Positions 21,324 through 27,365 of a DNA stretch of 27,365 nucleotides are shown here, piece by piece. Both the position numbers and the translations under genes were made by a program. Each line of letters opens with the position of its first letter. Position 1 is the first letter of the stretch. This DNA comes from RGIG7213 sp045657205 (GTDB taxonomy: Bacteria; Bacillota; Clostridia; Oscillospirales; CAG-272). The notes beneath the pieces are model-generated. The model ran no database searches. It worked only from the letters and a program-made list of their open reading frames with translations, and was not told the origin of the DNA. Location of the stretch: assembly GCA_045657205.1 (NCBI GenBank), contig JAZOSS010000005.1, positions 1 to 27,365 on the forward strand. The letters are read 5' to 3'.

Positions 21324-22661
21324 TTATTTGGAAAGAAGGATGGAGAAGTTTTCAAGCGATGCACAAAGATCCTTGAGGAACTTGGATGCAGGTGCGCCGT
21401 CAACTGCTCTGTGGTCGTAAGTGAGGGAGAGAGCCATTGCGTTGTAGGGCTTAAGCTCACCGTTTACCTGCTTAACTCTTGTCATTATCGTATTAACTCC
21501 GAGGATACCTGTCTGCGGAGGATTGATAACGGGTGTGAAGTTTTCGATTCCGAAAGAACCGAGGTTGGAGATCGTGAAGGATGCGCCCTTGAGCTTATCG
21601 GGAGAGATAGAGCCGGACTGTGCAGCCTTTGCGAGTTCCTTAGCTTCAGCGGAAATTTCAGCCAAAGACTTCTTATCTGCGTTCATGATCGTGGGAACCA
21701 TAAGTCCGCGTTCTGTGTCAACTGCGATACCGATGTGAACGCCGTTGAACTTGCGGAGTATATCGCCTTCGAGAAGGTGAGCGTTGAGAAGTGAGTGTTC
21801 GGGCTTAGCAAGAACTCTCGATACAGCATAGATGATGATATCGTTGAGTGTGATGTTGGGAAGTCCGAGAGCCTCTGCTCCTGCCTTGAGCTTCTTTCTG
21901 AAGCCCATGATCTCGCCTGCGTCGAAAGAAGTCGTGTTTGTAAGCTGTGCTGTTGTTGCAAGAGAATTGAGCATATTCTTTGCAATAGCACGGCGGATAC
22001 CGGACATCTTTTCATCAACGTAAGCAGGTGCTGCTTCAACTGCAGCTGCTGCTGCGGGTGCTGCTGCCGCACCGATGTCACCAACGGAGAACTTACCGCC
22101 GATGCCTGTGCCTGCCGCACCGTCGAATGCGCCCTGAGCCGCATATGTAGGTGTAGGTCCGTTTGCGATCATTGCGCGGACGTCAGCCTCTGTGATTCTG
22201 CCTTCTGCGCCTGTGGGAGCTGCGTATCTGTAATCAACGCCCGACTTCTTTGCGAAAGCCTTCGCTCTGGGGGAAGCCTTTACGAAGCCTTCGGGAGCTG
22301 CTACGGGTGCTGCGGGTGTTGCAGCTGCTATGGGTGCTGCTGCGGGTGCTGCCTTTTCTTCTGCTGCTGCGGGTGCTTCTTCTTCAGCTGCGCCTGCGGG
22401 AGCAAATTCAGCAGTTGATTCACCGGGGTTACCGATAACCGCGATGTTTGTCATAACGGGGATCTCTTCTCCTTCTTCAAAGAAGACCTCTATAAGAGTA
22501 CCCGAAGCTGTTGCTTTTTCGTCTGTTGTGGTCTTGTCCGTTTCATAAGTAAAAAGAACGTCGCCTTCGTTTACGGTGTCGCCTTTTTTCTTGTGCCACT
22601 CGGTTAAAATACAGCTTTCAACCGAAATACCAACGTTTGGCATTTGTACTGGTGTTGCCAT
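21324..22661 (-). CDS. 2-oxoacid dehydrogenase E2 acyltransferase
   Basis: E2 is the core of the complex and transfers the acyl group from lipoamide to coenzyme A. The 445-residue protein has one lipoyl domain (1-77) with the modified Lys43 in YETDKTTTDEKA, an Ala/Pro/Glu-rich swinging linker (85-123), a peripheral subunit-binding domain (about 125-166, KASPRAKAFAKKSGVD to ITEADVRAMI), a second Ala-rich linker (196-212), and the catalytic domain (213-445) with His417 and Asp421 in DHRAVDG. Start 22661 has AGGAGG. It is the first gene of the operon, an unusual position because E1 usually comes first. No lipoate ligase or synthase lies in the window. Confidence 0.95.
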   Translation of the reverse strand: MATPVQMPNVGISVESCILTEWHKKKGDTVNEGDVLFTYETDKTTTDEKATASGTLIEVFFEEGEEIPVMTNIAVIGNPGESTAEFAPAGAAEEEAPAAAEEKAAPAAAPIAAATPAAPVAAPEGFVKASPRAKAFAKKSGVDYRYAAPTGAEGRITEADVRAMIANGPTPTYAAQGAFDGAAGTGIGGKFSVGDIGAAAAPAAAAAVEAAPAYVDEKMSGIRRAIAKNMLNSLATTAQLTNTTSFDAGEIMGFRKKLKAGAEALGLPNITLNDIIIYAVSRVLAKPEHSLLNAHLLEGDILRKFNGVHIGIAVDTERGLMVPTIMNADKKSLAEISAEAKELAKAAQSGSISPDKLKGASFTISNLGSFGIENFTPVINPPQTGILGVNTIMTRVKQVNGELKPYNAMALSLTYDHRAVDGAPASKFLKDLCASLENFSILLSK

Positions 22662-22963
22662 AATTGTTCCTCCTGTTTATTAAAACACAATTTTATGTGC
22701 CGATATTTTTTCAATCATCTTAATAATATAACATAACTGCGATTTTGTCAAGTGCGATATGTAAAAAAAGATTATTTGTTAAATGAAATATTTTGTTAGT
22801 TGCGTGTGACTTATGTGATTATTTTTGTTATTTTTAACATTTTATATGTTAATTACGCACTATATTATCATAACAAGCGGTCTTTGTCCGTTTTTTACAA
22901 ATATGTGTGTTATATTTGTGTTAAACTAACACTTTATAAATTCATTTATTATTTACTTACTTT
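22662..22963. other. Intergenic region, E2 promoter and AT-rich DNA
   Basis: Besides the E2 promoter it holds a 15-bp palindrome GTGTTA-AAC-TAACAC (22918-22932) close to the end of the aroE-aroK gene. No gene or strong terminator is seen. The plus-strand frame that runs through it continues into the antisense of aroK and is a shadow. Confidence 0.6.
22723..22751 (-). promoter_or_regulatory. Promoter of the E2-E3-E1 operon
   Basis: TTGACA (22751-22746) and TATTAT (22728-22723) on the minus strand are separated by 17 bp. The leader is about 55 nt. Confidence 0.82.
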
Positions 22964-24184
22964 TTACTGTCCGAGTATCTTTTTTACCGTTTCCCCGATG
23001 CCGTCCTTTACGGATATCTCCGCACTGCACATTCCTCTGTACAGGGGCAGGCGTATTTTGAACATCTCTTCGAGTGCCTCTGCGTTTTTTGACAGCGGTC
23101 TGCCGTTTGTGGACAGCTTTGTTATATCACGGTTTAAAAATACGATCTTGCCGTTTTGTGAAAGGTACCGTCTGTTTTCTTCCCTCAATACGGCACCTCC
23201 GCCCGTTGCGATAACGGCACCTCTTTGAATGGATGCTTCAAATACTGCCTCACTTTCAAGATTTCTGAAATATTCCTCGTCCTTTTCTTCAAAGATCTGC
23301 GGTATTCTTTTGCCGTATTTTTTCTCAACAAGCTCGTCTGTATCTAAAAATTTCTTTCCGAGTTTTGATGCAAGTGCTTTTCCGACAGTGCTTTTGCCGC
23401 ATCCGGGCATACCGACGAGAACTATATTTTCTATTTCCGATATTATCTCGTTTTCAGCATTTTGCATCTGCTCTTCGATATACGTTACGTTAAGAAATCT
23501 TTCCGCAGCACGGAAGCCCTGTCTTATAAGCATAGTTATACCGCCGTCGGCTTTTATCCCGAGCGACCTTGCCTGCAAAACGAGCTTTGTATTCAAAGGA
23601 TTATATATAAGGTCCACGACTCCCTCAAGGTGCGGAAAAACCGCAAGATCAAGCGGAGAATCCTTTATTTTATCGGGGTACATTCCCACGGGTGTCGTAT
23701 TTACTATAACCGAGGCATCCACGTGTCTTTCGAGGTTGGAATAGTTGTCCTCACCGCTTCGGGATACGTTTATTATCTGAGCCGCTCCAAGGTCTTCAAG
23801 CACGGCACGCGCGGCAAGGGATGAGCCTCCCGTGCCGAGAATAAGCGCTTTTTTCCCCTTTGGATCTATCCCGTTTTTTTCAAATATACAGCGCAGTCCG
23901 TAATAGTCGGTATTATCTCCGTAAAGCGTTCCGTCTTCCCTTTTCACCACCGTATTTACGCTTCCTATACGCTGTGCAAGCTCGGAAAGCTCGTCGCAGG
24001 CGCGGTACGCATCCTTTTTATAGGGGATCGTGACGTTTATCGCATCAAAATCACGTTCTTTGAAAAACTGTTCTATATATTCCGGTTCGATCTCTTTAAG
24101 CTCGTACGGCACCGCCCCCGTCTTTGAATGTATCAAAGGCGAAAGACTGTGCGTTAATTTTCTTCCGATAAGTCCGTATTTCAT
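22964..24184 (-). CDS. Shikimate dehydrogenase-shikimate kinase fusion
   Basis: The 406-residue protein joins two consecutive enzymes of the chorismate pathway. Residues 1-245 are AroE, with the substrate motif SLSP at 13-16, the catalytic lysine Lys56 in NVTIPYK, Asp93 in DNTD, and the nucleotide-binding GTGGSS at 117-122. Residues 250-406 are AroK, with the Walker A GMPGCGKST at 258-266, DTDELVEKKYGKRIPQIF, the shikimate-binding ATGGGAV around 326, and the lid arginine region NGRPLSK. AroE would reduce 3-dehydroshikimate and AroK would phosphorylate the product to shikimate-3-phosphate. All key residues are present, so both halves should be active. Start 24184 has GAGGGA. It is transcribed alone, away from other aro genes. 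AroE-AroK fusions are uncommon. Confidence 0.95.
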   Translation of the reverse strand: MKYGLIGRKLTHSLSPLIHSKTGAVPYELKEIEPEYIEQFFKERDFDAINVTIPYKKDAYRACDELSELAQRIGSVNTVVKREDGTLYGDNTDYYGLRCIFEKNGIDPKGKKALILGTGGSSLAARAVLEDLGAAQIINVSRSGEDNYSNLERHVDASVIVNTTPVGMYPDKIKDSPLDLAVFPHLEGVVDLIYNPLNTKLVLQARSLGIKADGGITMLIRQGFRAAERFLNVTYIEEQMQNAENEIISEIENIVLVGMPGCGKSTVGKALASKLGKKFLDTDELVEKKYGKRIPQIFEEKDEEYFRNLESEAVFEASIQRGAVIATGGGAVLREENRRYLSQNGKIVFLNRDITKLSTNGRPLSKNAEALEEMFKIRLPLYRGMCSAEISVKDGIGETVKKILGQ

Positions 24185-24215
24185 TTTGTCCCTCGTTCAG
24201 ATATTTATCAAGATC

Positions 24216-24244
24216 ATTTTATCACAAAAGCACCGTCATTTCAA
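24216..24244 (-). promoter_or_regulatory. Promoter of aroE-aroK gene
   Basis: TTGAAA (24244-24239) and TAAAAT (24221-24216) on the minus strand are separated by 17 bp, with an upstream TG two bases from the -10 box. The leader is about 25 nt. Confidence 0.7.
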
Positions 24245-24314
24245 TAATTCTACAATGATTTTTCCGCCGTATACGTTTTTATTTTTTCCCTTTCATAAAT
24301 TTAATAATTTCCTA

Positions 24315-24343
24315 TTGAATAGGGATGACGATTTTATTATAAT
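24315..24343 (+). promoter_or_regulatory. Promoter of cwlD-radA operon
   Basis: TTGAAT (24315-24320) and TATAAT (24338-24343) are separated by 17 bp. A second TATAAT lies at 24352-24357. No good sporulation-sigma consensus was seen, but it cannot be excluded by eye. Confidence 0.65.
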
Positions 24344-24399
24344 AAACGGTGTATAATATCCGTTTTTTTCTCATATCTTTAAAAAAAGAGAGGTTATAT

Positions 24400-25128
24400 A
24401 TGGAAAAACACGGATTTATTTTAAGAACACTTGCCTTCGGTCTTTCGTTCATTCTCATTTTTTACGTTTTCGCACGCACGCCGTTTGACAACGATGCGCT
24501 CGGTGTTGCCGTACTTGTTTCAAGTGATGAAAGATCACTGCCGTGTGTCGTTATAGACCCGGGGCACGGAGGTATGGACGGCGGTGCCGTATCGGATAGC
24601 GGAATACTTGAAAAGGACATAAATTTGCAGATATCAAAAAGGCTTTACGCCCTTTTGCAAACGCTCGGCATCTCCTGCAAAATGACACGGAGTGAGGATA
24701 TTTCCCTCGACGGCGGTGTATCAAAGCAAAAGAAACTTCACGACTTAAAAAACCGCGTGCAATTTGCCAGAAACTGTGACGGATGCGTTTTTTTAAGCAT
24801 ACATCAAAATAAATTTCCACAGAAAAAATACTCGGGGCTTCAGGTATATTACTCCAAAAATGACCCGTATTCAAAAATATTTGCCGACACGATACAGTCA
24901 GCCGTCAAAGAAAATCTGCAAAAAGACAACGAAAGGCAGACAAAAAAGGCAACCACGGCGATATACTTACTTGATAATCTCCACTGTCCTGCCGTATTGG
25001 CGGAATGCGGTTTTTTATCAAACGACGATGAAGCGCAAAGGCTCAACGACAGCACGTATCAAAAACAGCTCACCCTCGTTTTAGGCTATGCCGTAACGCA
25101 ATTTTTACAAAAGTACACTAATTACTAA
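24400..25128 (+). CDS. cwlD: CwlD-like N-acetylmuramoyl-L-alanine amidase
   Basis: The 242-residue zinc amidase cuts the bond between muramic acid and the stem peptide. It has a signal anchor (residues 6-25) and an Amidase_3 domain with zinc ligands His56 in IDPGHGG, Glu71 in LEKDINL and His134 in LSIHQN, and the catalytic Glu202 in LAECGFLSN. Length, single domain and anchor match CwlD, which helps make muramic-delta-lactam in the spore cortex and is needed for germination. The frame opens at 24349, but the ATG at 24400 has GAGAGG and gives a normal start. It is 10 nt before radA. The presence of cwlD implies a spore former, though other small amidases look similar. Confidence 0.88.
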   Translation: MEKHGFILRTLAFGLSFILIFYVFARTPFDNDALGVAVLVSSDERSLPCVVIDPGHGGMDGGAVSDSGILEKDINLQISKRLYALLQTLGISCKMTRSEDISLDGGVSKQKKLHDLKNRVQFARNCDGCVFLSIHQNKFPQKKYSGLQVYYSKNDPYSKIFADTIQSAVKENLQKDNERQTKKATTAIYLLDNLHCPAVLAECGFLSNDDEAQRLNDSTYQKQLTLVLGYAVTQFLQKYTNY

Positions 25129-25138
25129 AGGATATATT

Positions 25139-26503
25139 ATGAAAAAAACAACGCAATTCGTATGCTCCGAATGCGGGTACACCTCTGCAAAATGGCTCGG
25201 AAGATGCCCTTCGTGTTCCGAATGGAACACCATGCAGGAGCATACGGAGATCGAAGAAGATAAAAAAAGTGCCGGCAAGCGGCTGTTTTCGTTCAGTGAC
25301 GGTGAGCCGGTGCTTTTAAGCGACTCGGACGAAGAAGAATATCTGCGTTCTGACACCGGCTGCGGTGAGCTTAACCGTGTCCTCGGCGGAGGTCTTGTTG
25401 ACGGTTCCGCCGTGCTTTTATGCGGTGAACCCGGTATAGGTAAATCGACGCTTTTGATGCAGATAAGCAGTACCGTCGGCGAAGGCAAGCCCGTTTTGTA
25501 CGTATCGGGCGAGGAGTCGAAAGGTCAGCTCAAATTGCGTGCAAAGCGTCTTTGCGCCCGTTCGGACAACCTTTACGTTTTAACGGAGGCAAACGTCGAA
25601 AAGATACTTTCCCACATTGACAAGCTGAAGCCGTCCGTCGTCATAATCGACTCCGTTCAGACTATGTATCTCGACAGAATAAATTCCGCCCCCGGTGCCG
25701 TATCGCAGGTGCGTGAAAGCGCTATGTGCTTTATCAACAAGGCGAAAAGCGAGGGTATTTCGATGATACTCGTCGGCCACGTCAACAAGGAAGGCGCAAT
25801 AGCAGGGCCGAAGGTGCTTGAACATATGGTCGATGCCGTGCTTTATTTTGAAGGTGAGCGCCATCAGTCCGTCCGCGTCGTACGTGCGGCAAAAAACCGT
25901 TTTGGATCGACCAACGAAATAGGCGTTTTTGAAATGACGGACAAGGGTTTACGCGAAGTTCCGAACCCTTCGGAAATGCTTTTGTCGGGGCGTCCCGTCG
26001 GTGTATCGGGAAACTGCACGGTCTGTATGGTGGAAGGAAGCCGTCCGCTTCTTGCCGAGATACAGGCACTCGTCACGACGACTTATTTCCCTTCCCCGAG
26101 AAGGACGTCAAGCGGATACGACGTAAACCGTGCCTGCCTTATAATTGCCGTGCTTGAAAAGCGTCTTGGACTTCGTTTTTCATCATTTGATGCATACATA
26201 AACGTCATAGGAGGTCTGCGTATTGACGAGCCTGCCGCCGACCTTGCGTTGGCTCTTGCCCTCGTATCAAGCATCAAGGACAAGCCTTTACCTGACGACA
26301 TTGCCGTTATGGGCGAGCTTGGTCTTGCAGGTGAGCTTCGCGCCGTCGGAAACGCCGCTATGCGTGTCAAGGAATGTGCAAGGCTCGGATTTCGCCGTGT
26401 AATGCTCCCCGAGCTTAACTTTGAAGAGCTTAAAGACGTAAAAGATATTGAAATAATAACCGCAAAGAGCATATTTGATGCAATAAGGATATTCGGAAGC
26501 TGA
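25139..26503 (+). CDS. radA: DNA repair protein RadA/Sms
   Basis: RadA is a DnaB-like hexameric helicase that processes recombination intermediates. The 454-residue protein has a zinc finger (Cys9, Cys12, Cys23, Cys26), a RecA-like ATPase with Walker A GEPGIGKST at 96-104, the RadA-specific KNRFGSTNE motif near residue 260, and a C-terminal Lon-like domain with GYDVNRACLIIAVLEKRLG. All are intact and the length is normal. Its RBS AAAGGA is directly at the end of the amidase gene, so both are co-transcribed. Confidence 0.97.
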   Translation: MKKTTQFVCSECGYTSAKWLGRCPSCSEWNTMQEHTEIEEDKKSAGKRLFSFSDGEPVLLSDSDEEEYLRSDTGCGELNRVLGGGLVDGSAVLLCGEPGIGKSTLLMQISSTVGEGKPVLYVSGEESKGQLKLRAKRLCARSDNLYVLTEANVEKILSHIDKLKPSVVIIDSVQTMYLDRINSAPGAVSQVRESAMCFINKAKSEGISMILVGHVNKEGAIAGPKVLEHMVDAVLYFEGERHQSVRVVRAAKNRFGSTNEIGVFEMTDKGLREVPNPSEMLLSGRPVGVSGNCTVCMVEGSRPLLAEIQALVTTTYFPSPRRTSSGYDVNRACLIIAVLEKRLGLRFSSFDAYINVIGGLRIDEPAADLALALALVSSIKDKPLPDDIAVMGELGLAGELRAVGNAAMRVKECARLGFRRVMLPELNFEELKDVKDIEIITAKSIFDAIRIFGS

Positions 26504-26504
26504 T

Positions 26505-27260
26505 ATGAAAGAAAAGGTTTTTGACAAAGAAGAATACATTTTTGAAGGCATGGTGTCTATTTCCGCCGTACTCAATTCGGAACTTGGCACACGAAAGATA
26601 ACGAAAGTGCTTTTCGACAAAGAAAAGGTAAGATCAAAGAAAAAACAGCTTGACTATCTTACGGCGATGTCAAAGCTTCACGGCTTTGACATTGAATTTG
26701 TTGATGACTCCGTTCTTTCCTCCGTAACCGTCGGAACGACTCACGGCGGTATTGCCGCATACTGTACGGAAAGAAAAATAGAAGAAATAACCGAAAAGGA
26801 CATAAAAGACGGCGGTTTTTACGTATACATCGAGGGCATTGAAGACCCGTACAACTTCGGGTACGCGATACGCTCGATATACGCGTCGGGTGCTGACGGG
26901 GTGATACTGTCCCCGCGCAACTGGATGACAGCATCTGCAACCGTTTGCCGTGCATCGGCAGGAGCATCGGAGCGCATACCGCTTTACACAGCACCGGATG
27001 ACCTTACGCATCTTTTCAAAAGCAAGGGCTACAAGATAGCGTGTGCAGGTATAAGGGATTCGGTAAGTGCGTACGATGCAGATCTTAAAAAGCCGCTTTT
27101 GCTCATAGTCGGCGGTGAAAAAAGAGGCATATCATCGGGACTTTTGCAAAATGCCGACACAGTCGTACGGCTTGAATACGGACGTGAATTCATGCAGTCG
27201 CTTTCCGCAGCATCCGCCGCAGGGATCCTATCCTTTGAAGTGCTGCGCCAGAACAGATAA
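26505..27260 (+). CDS. SpoU/TrmH-family RNA 2'-O-methyltransferase
   Basis: This 251-residue SPOUT enzyme would methylate a ribose 2'-OH of tRNA or rRNA using S-adenosylmethionine. The SpoU motifs are IEGIEDPYNFGYAIRSIYASGADGV split over motif 1 (near residue 109), GGEKRGISS (motif 2, near 204) and SLSAASAAGILSFEVLR (motif 3, near 230). An N-terminal substrate-binding domain precedes them. Motif 3 has SLSAASA where many family members have NVSVAAG, a mild departure. It starts one base after the radA stop (TGATATG), so they are translationally coupled. The exact RNA target cannot be read from sequence; it is not clearly RlmB or TrmL. Confidence 0.85.
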   Translation: MKEKVFDKEEYIFEGMVSISAVLNSELGTRKITKVLFDKEKVRSKKKQLDYLTAMSKLHGFDIEFVDDSVLSSVTVGTTHGGIAAYCTERKIEEITEKDIKDGGFYVYIEGIEDPYNFGYAIRSIYASGADGVILSPRNWMTASATVCRASAGASERIPLYTAPDDLTHLFKSKGYKIACAGIRDSVSAYDADLKKPLLLIVGGEKRGISSGLLQNADTVVRLEYGREFMQSLSAASAAGILSFEVLRQNR

Positions 27261-27269
27261 GAGGTAGAA

Positions 27270-27365
27270 ATGAGTATTGTTTTAAAAGAGCTTACAGTCG
27301 GCAAAAACGATGCGGGAAAACGTCTTGATTCATTCATACTGAAGGTATTTCCGACGATGCCGCAA
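27270..27365 (+). CDS. RluA-family pseudouridine synthase (5' end only)
   Basis: Only the first 32 codons are in the window; the frame remains open at the edge. The sequence has the start of an S4-like RNA-binding domain, with AGKRLDSFILKVFP, as at the N-terminus of RluD/RluA enzymes that make pseudouridine in rRNA. The ATG at 27270 has GAGG 5 nt upstream and follows the methyltransferase by 9 nt, in the same operon. Confidence 0.8.
   Translation, partial: MSIVLKELTVGKNDAGKRLDSFILKVFPTMPQ

Noticed and set aside
22800..23228. Plus-strand small protein gene after the E2 promoter region
   Set aside because: It has no ribosome binding site, and its 3' half is antisense to the kinase domain of aroE-aroK.

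Overview
The window looks like chromosomal DNA of an anaerobic, probably spore-forming member of the class Clostridia, in the style of a gut Oscillospirales/Christensenellales-type genome. The evidence is: a SCIFF ranthipeptide gene with its radical-SAM maturase in a yajC operon (close to a signature of Clostridia), a CwlD-like spore-cortex amidase, RNase Y, strong Gram-positive ribosome binding sites, and sigma-A promoters that nearly all use a 17-bp spacer. A clade-3 catalase and a lipoate-dependent 2-oxoacid dehydrogenase complex are less expected in a strict anaerobe. No phage, CRISPR array or intact insertion sequence is visible.

Layout. 1-2.7 kb (minus): split transketolase N and C subunits followed by a TraX-like membrane protein, behind a clear promoter and a leader hairpin. 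2.9-4.3 kb (plus): catalase. 4.3-5.05 kb: about 700 bp without genes, filled with composite palindromic repeats, ending in the terminator of rny. 5.05-6.6 kb (minus): RNase Y. 6.8-7.5 kb (plus): a PHP-domain protein converging with and overlapping tadA. 7.5-8.8 kb (minus): CPBP protease and tadA. 9.1-10.4 kb (plus): membrane-anchored G5-M23 peptidase. 10.6-13.1 kb (minus): yajC, a TIGR04086-like membrane protein, the 52-codon SCIFF precursor, and the SCIFF maturase. 13.2-13.6 kb (plus): tRNA-Pro(CGG), whose 5' 20 nt are duplicated about 204 bp upstream next to the promoter, with a GC-rich structured insert between. 13.6-15.0 kb (minus): marR and degV, with a palindromic operator over the promoter. 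15.1-16.5 kb (minus): a lipoprotein of unknown function with an elaborate ~290-nt leader that looks like a regulatory RNA. 16.5-16.6 kb: a second array of short hairpins. 16.6-22.7 kb (minus): the 2-oxoacid dehydrogenase operon in the order E2, E3, E1 (alpha and beta fused), followed by a small transaldolase. 23.0-24.2 kb (minus): an AroE-AroK fusion. 24.4 kb to the end (plus): cwlD-like amidase, radA, a SpoU-family RNA methyltransferase and the first 32 codons of an RluA-family pseudouridine synthase.

How the parts fit. Transketolase (left) and transaldolase (middle) together supply the non-oxidative pentose phosphate pathway. The E2-E3-E1 cluster would convert a 2-oxoacid, most simply pyruvate, to an acyl-CoA and NADH. 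The SCIFF pair makes a thioether-crosslinked peptide whose biological role is not established.

The least explained signals are non-coding. They are the lipoprotein leader with two mutually exclusive base-pairings, the displaced tRNA-Pro, and two arrays of unlike short palindromes joined by a constant linker. All coordinates and motifs were read by eye. Family names come from recognising motifs, not from database searches.
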